Shown here: positions 1-8,819 of the stretch, piece after piece
Layout: each line of letters opens with the position of its first letter
How positions within the stretch are numbered: position 1 is the first letter of the stretch
NCBI RefSeq assembly: GCF_013149275.1
Contig: NZ_JABGNA010000013.1
Span: 62,001-126,000, forward strand
Length of the DNA: 64,000 nucleotides
Source of the DNA: Mucilaginibacter sp. SG564
Lineage (GTDB): Bacteria > Bacteroidota > Bacteroidia > Sphingobacteriales > Sphingobacteriaceae
Direction: 5' to 3'
Translations under genes and position numbers: made by a program
Notes under the pieces: model-generated
What the model was told of the DNA's origin: nothing
The model's input: the letters and a program-made list of their open reading frames with translations, nothing else
Database searches by the model: none

Positions 1-1413
1 GACGTTGCCTGGGTGGTTACCGGTTATGCTGTTGCCAACGTAATTGTACTTCCGATGTCGGGATGGCTCGGCAACCGTTTTGGGCGTAAAAATTATTTTA
101 TAACATCAATTATCGTTTTTACCATCGCTTCATTCTTATGCGGTAATGCTACAAGCCTTGGCGAGCTGGTATTGTTTCGGATTATACAAGGTATAGCCGG
201 GGGCGGTTTGATATCAACCTCACAGGCTATCCTTATAGAAACCTGGCCGCGCGAGCAAATTGGTACAGCTACAGCTTTATTTGGTTTAGGCGCGGTAGTG
301 GGGCCAACTGTGGGCCCTACCATAGGTGGTTATATAACCGATCACTTAAACTGGAGCTGGATATTTTATGTAAACATCCCGGTAGGTGCCGTAGCCGCGT
401 TTTTTGCTTATACCTTTGTGCGCGAAACCCCTAAGGATGCGAAAGGAAAACCGGTAGACTGGTGGGGCATCCTCTTCCTGGCCATATCTGTGGGTAGTTT
501 ACAAACCATCCTGGAAAAAGGTGAAACCGAAGATTGGTTTGCTACAACCTATATTACTGTACTTACCATTACCGCCATATTGGGACTGCTCCTTTTTATA
601 TGGCGCGAAATGAGCATAGATTACCCGATAGTAAACTTTGCCATATTAAGGCACCGCAGTTTCGCGGTAGGTATGTTCACCTCTTTCATTCTCGGATTTG
701 GATTGTACGGGTCGGTATTCGTGTTCCCGGTATTTTGTCAGAATCTGCTTGGTTTTACGGCACAACAAACGGGCGAGATCTTGTTTCCGGGCGGGTTATG
801 TACCATTATCATGATGCCGTTCATCGGTAAAATGCTTAATAAAGGTATCCCGGCACAGTTTATGGCTACGGCGGGTATGTTCCTCTTCTTTGTATTTACT
901 ACCATGCTCAGCAATTCAACGCTGGCGGTGGGTACAGGCAACTTTTTTATACCATTGGTAATACGTGGCGTAGGTATGGCGCTGTTATTCGTACCGCTAA
1001 CCACGCTGGCTATTGCCGATCTGAAAGGTGCCGAAGTTGGACAGGGAACCGGCTTAAACAACATGATGCGCCAGTTGGGCGGTTCATTTGGTATTGCTAC
1101 CCTTACCACTATTATTCACGTTCGGCAGGGGGTGCACCGTAATAATTTGTTAACCAATATTACGACAACCAACCCTGCCTTTACCGAGCGTTTTAATGCT
1201 TATTTGCATGGCTTTATGGCCAAGGGACATTCCTTAATAGATGCTACCCGCATGGCTTATGGAGCAATTGAAGGTGCCGTTACCCGGCAGGTATTGCTGT
1301 TAACCTATGATGATGCCTACTGGATATCAGGGTTGGTGATGCTATTCTCGATACCGTTACTCTATCTGCAGCCGTTCAAAAAAGCTGTTAAAATGCCGGT
1401 CGACGCGCATTAA
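1..1413 (+). CDS. DHA2-family (EmrB/QacA) MFS drug exporter, 5' end outside window
   Basis: Proton-driven multidrug efflux permease of the inner membrane, 14-helix DHA2 branch of the major facilitator superfamily. The frame is open from base 1, so the gene starts upstream; 470 residues are visible. Aligned to the full-length paralogue at 59754-61313 (both share AW-V-(T/S)-YA-ANV), about 44 N-terminal residues are missing. Motif A appears as GWLGNRFGRK, and a motif C-like GPTVGPTIGG is near visible residue 105. The family is clear; the substrate cannot be told. The stop is followed by a hairpin at 1424-1455. Confidence 0.93.
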   Translation, partial: DVAWVVTGYAVANVIVLPMSGWLGNRFGRKNYFITSIIVFTIASFLCGNATSLGELVLFRIIQGIAGGGLISTSQAILIETWPREQIGTATALFGLGAVVGPTVGPTIGGYITDHLNWSWIFYVNIPVGAVAAFFAYTFVRETPKDAKGKPVDWWGILFLAISVGSLQTILEKGETEDWFATTYITVLTITAILGLLLFIWREMSIDYPIVNFAILRHRSFAVGMFTSFILGFGLYGSVFVFPVFCQNLLGFTAQQTGEILFPGGLCTIIMMPFIGKMLNKGIPAQFMATAGMFLFFVFTTMLSNSTLAVGTGNFFIPLVIRGVGMALLFVPLTTLAIADLKGAEVGQGTGLNNMMRQLGGSFGIATLTTIIHVRQGVHRNNLLTNITTTNPAFTERFNAYLHGFMAKGHSLIDATRMAYGAIEGAVTRQVLLLTYDDAYWISGLVMLFSIPLLYLQPFKKAVKMPVDAH

Positions 1414-1423
1414 TAAAATGATA

Positions 1424-1455
1424 AAAGCCGTTCCTCTATTACCAGGAACGGCTTT
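1424..1455. terminator. Hairpin after DHA2 exporter
   Basis: A 12-bp perfect stem (AAAGCCGTTCCT with its complement) and an 8-nt loop begin 10 nt after the stop codon. There is no long T run on the plus strand; read on the minus strand the stem ends in TTTT. It probably separates the exporter from the convergent ahpCD operon. Confidence 0.6.
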
Positions 1456-1618
1456 CCCCAAAAAAAATTAACAATTAAAATTTAAGTACTGCCCCCAGTA
1501 AACACTTTGCTTTATGAAAAGATTCCGCAGATCCAGGGGGCGTTTAATCTTAGGTATAAATTTAGAAGTTTTTAATTAACAAACGCAAATTTAATTAAGC
1601 AATTAAGCATAATTTATG

Positions 1619-1653
1619 AAAAAGGCATGAAATTTTTAAACCTCATGCCTTTT
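1619..1653 (-). terminator. Intrinsic terminator of ahpCD
   Basis: A 10-bp stem (AAAGGCATGA with its complement) with A/T tracts on both sides starts about 25 nt after the ahpD stop. It can work in both directions and lies between convergent genes. Confidence 0.75.
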
Positions 1654-1677
1654 TTTATTAAATCCTGACTTATTCGT

Positions 1678-2262
1678 TCAAAAAATCACCTTACCGGCAG
1701 ATGTTACCAATGATGCGATACGTACCGCGTCAAAAATACGCTCTTCGGTAGTAGATAATTTGATCAGTGAATCCTCATGAGCGTTCACACACATCTCGCA
1801 ACCATTAACCGCGGATATAGCCAGACTCATTAATTCAAAAAACTCCTTGCCGGTTACCGGCTTCATCATCAGCTGCATGCGGATACGGGCCGGGATCTGC
1901 GTATATTTCTCTTTCTGAGTAAAATGCCTGAACCTGTAGAATACATTGTTTGAAGCCAGCAAAGAGGCGCAACCAACGGCTTCTGCTACTTCTGCAGCAT
2001 CAGCGCCTTGTTCCCGAGCATACCTGGTAAAAAACACGGTAAGCGGTGTATTGTTATTATTAACAGCGGTGCTTAAACCCAGCAGTGCGCACTCTTTAGT
2101 GCTTAAATGAGCCGAGGTAAGGGTGCTCGTAAAATTCAATTTCAAATCACGCAGATAACGCGACTCGCCTTTTTCCAATAGGGTAAGGGCTTCTGTTCTG
2201 TAGTTTTTATCTACTCCAATACTCTCCAGCAGTTCCTGGATCACTTCGGTACTTTCGTTCAT
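1678..2262 (-). CDS. ahpD: Alkylhydroperoxidase AhpD (carboxymuconolactone decarboxylase fold)
   Basis: Thiol-dependent, all-helical reductase that in mycobacteria re-reduces AhpC with electrons from dihydrolipoamide. The 194-residue length fits the two-repeat AhpD form. The active site is visible as NGCEMCVNAHE near residues 153-163: a CxxC pair followed by the conserved His. The NNVFYR segment typical of mycobacterial AhpD is present near residue 104. It lies downstream of the AhpC-type peroxiredoxin in the same orientation with about 140 bp between them, and a hairpin in that gap may limit its expression relative to ahpC. The CxxC is CEMC where M. tuberculosis has CSHC (from memory). Confidence 0.92.
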   Translation of the reverse strand: MNESTEVIQELLESIGVDKNYRTEALTLLEKGESRYLRDLKLNFTSTLTSAHLSTKECALLGLSTAVNNNNTPLTVFFTRYAREQGADAAEVAEAVGCASLLASNNVFYRFRHFTQKEKYTQIPARIRMQLMMKPVTGKEFFELMSLAISAVNGCEMCVNAHEDSLIKLSTTEERIFDAVRIASLVTSAGKVIF

Positions 2263-2350
2263 GTCTTTTATGCTTAAAGCTAAAAGCCGAGGGCCTAAAG
2301 CTCTGATTAAATGATGGCTGCAAAACAGCTTTCAGCTTGTATAAATGGTA

Positions 2351-2383
2351 TAAAAAATCCCCGCACAAGTTTGCTGTACGGGG
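2351..2383 (-). terminator. Intrinsic terminator between ahpC and ahpD
   Basis: On the minus strand a CCCCG...CGGGG stem with a short A/T extension is followed by six Ts, 20 nt after the ahpC stop. It has the form of a true Rho-independent terminator. As ahpD follows in the same direction, it probably attenuates rather than fully separates the pair. Confidence 0.75.
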
Positions 2384-2403
2384 ACGTATCTTATATATCG
2401 GTA

Positions 2404-2949
2404 TTAAACGGTAAGGGTTTCTTGTCCTTTTTCCCAGTTGCAAGGGCAAAGCTCATCTGTTTGCAAGCCGTCAAGTACGCGTAAAACTTCGTTAACGTTA
2501 CGGCCAACGCTTAAATCATTAACTGATACCCAACGGATGATACCTTGAGGATCGATAATGAAAGTAGCACGGTAGGCAATTTTCTCGGTTGGCTCTAATA
2601 TACCCAGATCTTCTGCCAATGATTTTGAAGTATCAGCAAGCATCGGGAATTTCAGGTCGCGCAGGTCGTTATGATCACGTCTCCAGGCAGCATGTACAAA
2701 TTCAGAATCTGTAGAAGCACCAATTAAACGGGTTTCACGATCACGGAACTCGCCATAGTTTTTGTTGAATTCAGCAATTTCTGTTGGGCACACAAAAGTG
2801 AAATCTTTTGGCCACCAGAACATTACAGTCCAAACGTTATCGTCATTCACCAGGTACTCAGAAGTTAATGTTTCAAACTCTTTACCTTTTTCAAGACTTA
2901 CCACAGCGGTTTTAGAAAATTGAGGGAATTTTTGTCCTATCGTTAACAT
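2404..2949 (-). CDS. ahpC: Peroxiredoxin AhpC, mycobacterial three-cysteine type
   Basis: Cytoplasmic thiol peroxidase that reduces hydrogen peroxide, organic peroxides and peroxynitrite. The 181-residue protein carries the peroxidatic site FWWPKDFTFVCPTE (Cys54) and a C-terminal ELCPCNW motif with two cysteines. That arrangement belongs to the AhpC that uses AhpD rather than AhpF. The reading frame extends 13 codons upstream, but the start at 2949 is chosen because the likely promoter box at 2978-2985 would lie inside the longer version and LTIG is the usual N-terminus. ahpD follows, which supports the pairing. Confidence 0.95.
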   Translation of the reverse strand: MLTIGQKFPQFSKTAVVSLEKGKEFETLTSEYLVNDDNVWTVMFWWPKDFTFVCPTEIAEFNKNYGEFRDRETRLIGASTDSEFVHAAWRRDHNDLRDLKFPMLADTSKSLAEDLGILEPTEKIAYRATFIIDPQGIIRWVSVNDLSVGRNVNEVLRVLDGLQTDELCPCNWEKGQETLTV

Positions 2950-2977
2950 ATTAGCTATTTTATTATTATTTATGCAA

Positions 2978-2985
2978 CAAAGATA
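2978..2985 (-). promoter_or_regulatory. Putative ahpC promoter -7 box
   Basis: TATCTTTG on the minus strand matches the Bacteroidota TAnnTTTG box and would start transcription about 20 nt before the ahpC ATG at 2949. No clear TTTG is seen at -33. Confidence 0.55.
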
Positions 2986-3138
2986 CACTTTTTAAAGAAA
3001 GCTATTAATTCTAAAAATCTATACCGTATCGATTTTTTCTATATATGATCTATATCATATCATGCTATTCTATCCCCCTGACCTTCATCGGTTTTCGACG
3101 ATTTTTTTCTATTAAAAAAAATACTTTACCTTGGTTGT

Positions 3139-5058
3139 ATGAAAACTAAACCTGTAATCATAGTAGTAGCCGCCGTGGTGATTTTGGTATGCGGCTTCCT
3201 GTTTATCCGTAGCAAGTACCTAAGCAAGCCCGAAAAAGGCGAAATAACCCAGTTCTTAAACGCCTTTAACGCGCAGATAAAGGCTGGCAATATTGATTCG
3301 GCAAGCCTTTATTTTGAGGCAGATCAAAAAAGTGGCCGGCTGGTAAAAACCCTGCTTAAAGTGCTTACCAATAAAACCAACACCGGCGGTAAAGAAACTC
3401 CTATCTTTAAAGTAAGTTTAAATACCGAAGATGCGACAGTTAAATTTGTAAACCCCGAACTGGCCACTGCAAATATCACTGCAAATTTCAATCATGATGC
3501 GCTGAAGGCAGAAAAAGCAACCCTTGTATTTACTATTCACAAAACGGGCAGTCATCAATATAAAATAAGCCAGGTAAATGCCACCAATTTTGTAAAAGGC
3601 TACATTGCTTTTCAAAACAAAGTGATCAACAAAACCATACCCGAAAAAGATATTTATGACCCTATCACCCTGGCAGCCTTTAAAACAGCCGATCAATTAA
3701 AAACCAAATATGATACCGTGTTGTGGTTTGAGCATATAAATGGCAAAACCTATTTCTACGTATCAAAAAGCCCGCTTGAAAAGGAAACTTATTGGGGAGC
3801 TGACAATAAAGATGGTAAAGTACCTACCCACCAGATGGCCCTTTTAAATCCTGAGCTTAAGGAGATCATCCCGCCGGAGTACGACCTGATACACAATATC
3901 GGAGGTACCGTAGATGGCCTGATAGAGGTTGAAAAAGGCAGTAAAAGAGGCTTTTTTGACTTGACCGGCAAATTGGTAGTACCTGTGGATTATGATCAAC
4001 TTTATCCCCTGAGCGATGAGGAGAACCTGGCGTTACTCAAAAAGCAGGACGATTATTTTTATCTGAAAAAAGATCTGACTGTAAGCGAAAAGCTAACTGA
4101 CTTTAAAATAGCCGATGTTTTATCTAAAATAAAGCTCTACGGATCATCTGTTAAACTTTCAGACAAGAGCTCAAAGAACATTATGGAATACAATAGCAGA
4201 GAAAGAACCTCCTCTATATTGATACCTCCCTCTTATTTGACCGATTGGCAGATCACCTCCAAATTGATCGACTTCCAAAATCCTTTAAGAAAAGGGGTAA
4301 AAAGTATGGATGAGGGCGATGGTGAGGGCAGTTTAAGTTTGGCTATTACCTTTGGCGGGACAAAGCAACCAGGTGATAATTGGTTTGAAAGCGCTTTTTA
4401 CTCTATTGCAGATGACTACCTGGGCGGGCGGTCAGGTCTGTACACCACCAAGGAAGTGCTTTTGGTTGACAAAAAACAAAACCGCATATTAGGTTTTAAT
4501 GCAAGCACTTACATGGGCGATGGTGAAGGTGGCGGTGCCTTATCCGGTCCATGTAATGAAAATACATTGAGGGCTATCAACGATTCGTTGTTTGAGTTTA
4601 AAACCACATCGCAGCTTTATCAGCCCCTGTTAGACACTACTGAAACCCTGGACGAAGGACCATACTACCATTACCTGCAAATAAAAGATGGTAAACTGGT
4701 ACCCGCATTTCAAAAGGGCGACCGCATATTTCCAACACAATATGTAAAACTGGATGATTCTTATCTGCAAAACTGTTATGTACTGTCGCACTATACTAAC
4801 AACCAGTCCACAAGCAGAACCGTTGACCATGTTACCCCGGCCATCTTGCAGCTGATGAAAAATGAGATCTATGCATCGTACCAGTACAAATTTAAAAACC
4901 AACGCTGGAACGACGTATTTATGAACAAATTTAACAGGTACGAAAAAGGCAATCTAGCAAACGTTGATGATTCCCTTACCGTTATTGATAAGTACAATAT
5001 CAGCTTTATCAACAGCAAACTAAACGCGCAAAAAGGCAATACGCTTGCGGCTAAATGA
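3139..5058 (+). CDS. Membrane-anchored protein with WG-repeat-like segment, function unknown
   Basis: The 639-residue protein starts with a single hydrophobic anchor (residues about 5-24, after MKTK) and is probably exported with the bulk in the periplasm. Residues about 30-150 resemble a small NTF2/lumazine-like domain (EITQFLNAFNAQIKAGN...). Around residues 235-300 the pattern GFFDLTGKLVVPVDYDQLYPL resembles one or two WG repeats, often written as KWGFID.GKIVIPPKYD. The C-terminal half is not recognised. It overlaps the following DUF2306 gene by 4 nt (ATGA), so the two are probably translated together. No enzymatic motif is evident. Confidence 0.85.
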   Translation: MKTKPVIIVVAAVVILVCGFLFIRSKYLSKPEKGEITQFLNAFNAQIKAGNIDSASLYFEADQKSGRLVKTLLKVLTNKTNTGGKETPIFKVSLNTEDATVKFVNPELATANITANFNHDALKAEKATLVFTIHKTGSHQYKISQVNATNFVKGYIAFQNKVINKTIPEKDIYDPITLAAFKTADQLKTKYDTVLWFEHINGKTYFYVSKSPLEKETYWGADNKDGKVPTHQMALLNPELKEIIPPEYDLIHNIGGTVDGLIEVEKGSKRGFFDLTGKLVVPVDYDQLYPLSDEENLALLKKQDDYFYLKKDLTVSEKLTDFKIADVLSKIKLYGSSVKLSDKSSKNIMEYNSRERTSSILIPPSYLTDWQITSKLIDFQNPLRKGVKSMDEGDGEGSLSLAITFGGTKQPGDNWFESAFYSIADDYLGGRSGLYTTKEVLLVDKKQNRILGFNASTYMGDGEGGGALSGPCNENTLRAINDSLFEFKTTSQLYQPLLDTTETLDEGPYYHYLQIKDGKLVPAFQKGDRIFPTQYVKLDDSYLQNCYVLSHYTNNQSTSRTVDHVTPAILQLMKNEIYASYQYKFKNQRWNDVFMNKFNRYEKGNLANVDDSLTVIDKYNISFINSKLNAQKGNTLAAK

Positions 5059-5687
5059 GTATTACCGTGCGCTTATTACGGTATTTTGCTTTCTTCTGGA
5101 TCGCGGTATTGAGCCTGGGAACTCTTTATCAATATCTTGACTTTAAGCAGGATACAGTCTTTTTAGGTTTTAAGCAGGCGGCCATTAAAACAGGCTGGTA
5201 TATGCCGGCCTTTTATTGCCACATTTTTGGCAGCAGCATTATTTTGCTGGCCGGCTTTTTCCAATTTTCAAAAAAGGTGTATAACAACCGTCCCTTGCAT
5301 AAGGCGCTAGGCAAACTATACGTTTTTGGTGTTTTGTTTTTCGCAGCACCTGGCGCGTATGTCATGACACTATTTATTAACCGGGGCAAGGGCGTATTCG
5401 CCTCCTTTTTAATACAAAATACCTTGTGGGTGACTTTTACCTTATCCGCTTTCCTGCTGGTGAAGAACGGCGAGATAGACGACCACGTTAAAATGATGCG
5501 CCGTAGTTACGCACTGGCCTTTGCCGCGGTAACGCTGCGCTTTTATATTTGGCTGTTCACCGTTTTAGGCAACGGCGTAAACTTTGAGAACAATTACCTC
5601 ATTATCGCTTTTTTAAGCTGGGTGCCTAATTTAGTGCTGGTGGAACTGATTAACAAGTATTCTAAGTCTCCTTACGAAATAATATAA
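5055..5687 (+). CDS. DUF2306-family integral membrane protein
   Basis: A 210-residue protein with about six hydrophobic helices. The family pattern is visible: RPLHKALGKLYVFGVL in the second third, and DDHVKMMRRSYALAFAAVTLR near residues 140-160. DUF2306 proteins have no firmly assigned function; the paired His residues suggest possible haem or metal contacts, which is inference. It starts on the ATGA overlap with the upstream gene. A palindromic repeat follows directly after the stop. Confidence 0.88.
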   Translation: MSITVRLLRYFAFFWIAVLSLGTLYQYLDFKQDTVFLGFKQAAIKTGWYMPAFYCHIFGSSIILLAGFFQFSKKVYNNRPLHKALGKLYVFGVLFFAAPGAYVMTLFINRGKGVFASFLIQNTLWVTFTLSAFLLVKNGEIDDHVKMMRRSYALAFAAVTLRFYIWLFTVLGNGVNFENNYLIIAFLSWVPNLVLVELINKYSKSPYEII

Positions 5688-5692
5688 AGCCA

Positions 5693-5785
5693 TGTCATTG
5701 TGAGCGATAGCGTGGCAATCCCCTCGCTTGTTCATTGGATAAGAATAGCTACGAGATTGCTTCGTCGTTCCTCCTCGCAATGACA
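5693..5785. repeat. Palindromic repeat family 1, diverged copy
   Basis: Begins TGTCATTGTGAGCG and ends CGCAATGACA. The inner arm contains GTGGCAATCCCC. It shares its arms with the copies at 11569, 23614, 34429 and 51529. It fills the gap between the convergent DUF2306 and gapN genes. Confidence 0.85.
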
Positions 5786-5802
5786 TGGTTCAAATTTGGG
5801 CT

Positions 5803-7425
5803 CTACAGTATAAACTTCGTGCTCAGGAAATTGGAATCGCTGCTGTTCACAATTTCGTTGATGATCTGTTTATTTGTTTCGTTCAGTTTGGTAGCCACCA
5901 ATGAGCGGATAGAGAATGCCCGTAGCGCGTCAAATACAGAAAGCGTACCCTCGGCACTGTCTTTACGACCGGTAAACGGAAACACATCTGGCCCACGCTG
6001 ACACTGGCTGTTGATGTTTACCCGGCTCACCAGGTTCACAAAAGGATCAATCAACGACGAGATCTCCTGCGCATCGTTACTGAATATACTCACCTGCATA
6101 CCATGCGGCGAATCGATCTGGTATTCGATCGGTTCTTCTATCGATTCAAACGGGATAACCGGGATAACCGGGCCAAACTGCTCTTCGCGATACAGCTTCA
6201 TTTTTTCGTTCACCGGGTAAACTATAGCCGGGTAATAGAATGAAGCTACGCTTTCGCCGCCATTTTCATTGATGATTTTCGCGCCATGGGTTATGGCATC
6301 GTCCACCATTTCTGTTAATGATTCGGCTTTGTTCAGCTCGGGCATGGGGGTCAGTTTTACGTCCTTATCCCATGGCAGGCCAAATTTTAGTTTGGATACG
6401 GCATCGCTGAGTAGTTTCAAAAACTCATCGGCAATATCTTTATGTACAAATATCACTTTGATGGCTGTACAACGCTGTCCGTTAAATGAAAGGGCGCCCA
6501 AAACACATTCGCTCACGGCCAGTTGCAAATCGGCATTTTTGGTAACGATAGCCGCGTTTTTCGCATCCAGGCTTAACACCGCCCGTAAACGGTTTATTTT
6601 AGGGTGGCGCTTTTTCAGATCGTTGGCCACTTTGCTGGAACCAATAAAGGCCAGTACATTTACCTTACCGGTTTGCATCAAGCCAGGTGTAACCACCGCG
6701 CCACGACCATAAACCGTATTCACCACACCCTTAGGAAACGATTCCTGGAAGGCTCTTAACAGTGGGTAATGCAACAGCGTACCATGCTTTGGTGGTTTAA
6801 ATAAAATGGTATTGCCCATAATAAGGGCGGGGATCAGGGTGGTAAAAGTTTCGTTAAGCGGATAGTTGAACGGCCCCATACACAGCACCACACCCAATGG
6901 CGAGCGACGGATCTGGGCTATCAGGCCTTCGGCCATTTCAAAGCGGGATGATTTACGGTCGAGCGCTTTCAGGGCATCAATAGTAGCGTTGATGTATTCG
7001 ATGGTACGGTCGAACTCTTTTGCTGAGTCGCCATATGATTTACCAATTTCCCACATCAGGAGCTTTACCACCAGGGTGCGCTGCTCAATCATTTTGTAGA
7101 TGAAACGTTCCATGCATTTGATCCGTCCATCAACACTCATGGTAGGCCATTCGCCGCGACCATTGTCGTAAGCTTTAATGGCTGCCTCCAGGGCGTCGTT
7201 AGCTTCGGTTTCGGTACAAACAGGGTAAGTACCTATTAGCTTGCGCTTAAACCCATCCGGGCCGGGAAAACAAACAGGCGAATACACCTCGGTCACAGGC
7301 CCGTTCCAGGGCTTCATCTCTCCATCACACAGGTATTCACGCTGATGCACTTCTGATATCTGGAATTCGGCCGGTATCTGGCTTTCCTCCACGAATATCG
7401 AACTGATCTGTTCTTGAAAACTCAT
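5803..7425 (-). CDS. gapN: NADP-dependent glyceraldehyde-3-phosphate dehydrogenase-like aldehyde dehydrogenase (GapN type)
   Basis: Cytoplasmic ALDH-superfamily enzyme expected to oxidise glyceraldehyde-3-phosphate irreversibly to 3-phosphoglycerate with NADP, bypassing a phosphorylating step of glycolysis and yielding NADPH. 540 residues. Visible parts: the catalytic Asn in GPFNYPLN (Asn187), the cofactor loop IGSSKVAN (about 261-268), the nucleophile in FNGQRCTA (Cys319), and EEQFGPV. The motif usually written LELGGK, which carries the general-base Glu, reads LSLDAKN at 284-290, so that Glu is absent. The assignment rests on overall similarity to plant and streptococcal GapN; another aldehyde substrate is possible. 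Confidence 0.82.
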   Translation of the reverse strand: MSFQEQISSIFVEESQIPAEFQISEVHQREYLCDGEMKPWNGPVTEVYSPVCFPGPDGFKRKLIGTYPVCTETEANDALEAAIKAYDNGRGEWPTMSVDGRIKCMERFIYKMIEQRTLVVKLLMWEIGKSYGDSAKEFDRTIEYINATIDALKALDRKSSRFEMAEGLIAQIRRSPLGVVLCMGPFNYPLNETFTTLIPALIMGNTILFKPPKHGTLLHYPLLRAFQESFPKGVVNTVYGRGAVVTPGLMQTGKVNVLAFIGSSKVANDLKKRHPKINRLRAVLSLDAKNAAIVTKNADLQLAVSECVLGALSFNGQRCTAIKVIFVHKDIADEFLKLLSDAVSKLKFGLPWDKDVKLTPMPELNKAESLTEMVDDAITHGAKIINENGGESVASFYYPAIVYPVNEKMKLYREEQFGPVIPVIPFESIEEPIEYQIDSPHGMQVSIFSNDAQEISSLIDPFVNLVSRVNINSQCQRGPDVFPFTGRKDSAEGTLSVFDALRAFSIRSLVATKLNETNKQIINEIVNSSDSNFLSTKFIL

Positions 7426-7449
7426 ATTTTAATTGGTGTTTGATTTCTA

Positions 7450-7457
7450 TAAAGGTA
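7450..7457 (-). promoter_or_regulatory. Putative gapN promoter -7 box
   Basis: TACCTTTA on the minus strand (7 of 8 to TAnnTTTG) with TTG 21 nt upstream, about 25 nt before the gapN start. Confidence 0.4.
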
Positions 7458-7558
7458 AAAAAAGCCCGCTTTTATTAGCAAGACTTTTTATTGCGATATG
7501 CATTATTAACAATTCCATAATTTAAAACGCAACAACGGTATCGGAATCTACCTTTTTA

Positions 7559-8476
7559 TTAATGGCTATGGACATAAAAAATCAATCCATCAGTAAAACC
7601 CGAAAAATCTTTTTTTAACTGTCGCGAAACAACCTTTACCGAATCACGGGATGGCTCTGCTTCCAGATAATGGAACATAGGTTTATAGTTTTCCGAAATA
7701 TCGGGTGTTTTCATCTCCCGGGACAAGGGCTGATGCGGACCTCCGCCACCGCCTATCACCAGGAAATCTTTACCCCGCACCTTAAAATGTTCAAAATTAT
7801 GGGAGTGCCCCGACAGAAAAAGTATCCCCTTTTTGGAGCTTACAAAAGCAGGAACGAATTTTTGCTGTACCAGGTCTGCCGGCGCCACTACTTTGCTGTT
7901 AGTATAAGGGGAATGATGGCAGCCGACGATAACCCATTTTATCGCCGCGTCTTCATCTAAGCGATGCATCGTATGAATATACCAATCATCCTCCTTTTTG
8001 ATAAGGGAATCGGGCATTTTACTAAAATTGGAATTCAGTAAAACCACCGCAAACGAATCAACTACCTCTACATAACCTGCAGGATCATGCATCGGGAATC
8101 TCGATTGAAATTGCGTGGCTCCCTTGCGGGCGTTGAGCATGAGTTCGTGGTTTCCCAATAGGGCATAAACCGGGATATGATTTTGGCTGCATGCCAGGAG
8201 ATAGGCATCCATTTTTTGCCATTTGCTGTTTTGGTAGCCCAAGGATACCACATCGCCCAGTATAAACAGGCTTGAAGGATGAGTATTGACAATGTCCTGG
8301 AAGATGAGTTCTGTTGCCCTGGTATTGTGCTGCAGCTTGCGGATCACATGCTCAACCAGCAGAGGCGCTTGCGTATCGCTGACAAAAACTATGGCTGGCC
8401 TTTTATCCTGGGCCTGAACTGGGGCAACAATCCCCAGCCATAAAATATACACGCAGAAATTACGCCATTTGATCAT
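7559..8476 (-). CDS. Secreted calcineurin-like metallophosphoesterase
   Basis: A 305-residue phosphoesterase with the five classic metal-site motifs in order: FVSDTQ, GDVVSLG, GNHE, the CHHSPY segment and GHSH. The start at 8476 gives a signal peptide (MIKWRNFCVYILWLGIVAPVQA, ending before QDKRP), so it should act in the periplasm; a longer frame from 8536 would bury that signal. The fold resembles purple acid phosphatases of the tartrate-resistant group. The substrate cannot be predicted. It stands alone, on the same strand as the SDR operon upstream but about 100 bp away from it. Confidence 0.88.
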   Translation of the reverse strand: MIKWRNFCVYILWLGIVAPVQAQDKRPAIVFVSDTQAPLLVEHVIRKLQHNTRATELIFQDIVNTHPSSLFILGDVVSLGYQNSKWQKMDAYLLACSQNHIPVYALLGNHELMLNARKGATQFQSRFPMHDPAGYVEVVDSFAVVLLNSNFSKMPDSLIKKEDDWYIHTMHRLDEDAAIKWVIVGCHHSPYTNSKVVAPADLVQQKFVPAFVSSKKGILFLSGHSHNFEHFKVRGKDFLVIGGGGGPHQPLSREMKTPDISENYKPMFHYLEAEPSRDSVKVVSRQLKKDFSGFTDGLIFYVHSH

Positions 8477-8574
8477 GCTACCTGGCTGTATTTTAATAGG
8501 ATACCTTTTGTGAAGATACCATAATATTAAATACAATTAGTTAGCCTAATGGTAAGCCCGGCATAGCCGGGCTT

Positions 8575-8817
8575 TTAAGCCGATTCTTTATATAAAACCA
8601 TGCCCGCATGGTAAAATACATTGCCATCAAAATCGCCATCGGCAGTAAAACCGGTATCGTCCAGGTATTCGATATGTTTACCCCTGATACTGTAAAAGCC
8701 GGTGTAGGCTATTTTACGGTTACCGCGGGCCTCAACATAGCGGCCGTTTGGTAATAACTCGTGGCGTATGTAACCATCACTTGTTACCCAAACGCCTATA
8801 TGCTGATCCTTTTCCAT
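8575..8817 (-). CDS. Atu4866-domain small protein
   Basis: 80 residues that match the Atu4866 family almost throughout (IGVWVTSDGYIRHELLPNGRY...YTGFYSI, then DDTGFTADGDF and FYHAGMVLY). The family is a small beta-barrel of unknown function, often next to AraC regulators and short-chain dehydrogenases; that is the case here, 2 bp behind the third SDR. It is the last gene of the operon. It may bind a small ligand, but no catalytic residues are evident. Confidence 0.87.
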   Translation of the reverse strand: MEKDQHIGVWVTSDGYIRHELLPNGRYVEARGNRKIAYTGFYSIRGKHIEYLDDTGFTADGDFDGNVFYHAGMVLYKESA

Positions 8818-8819
8818 AT

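Noticed and set aside
2949..2988. Longer AhpC starting at 2988
   Set aside because: The extra residues would be encoded by the promoter box and do not resemble the family N-terminus.
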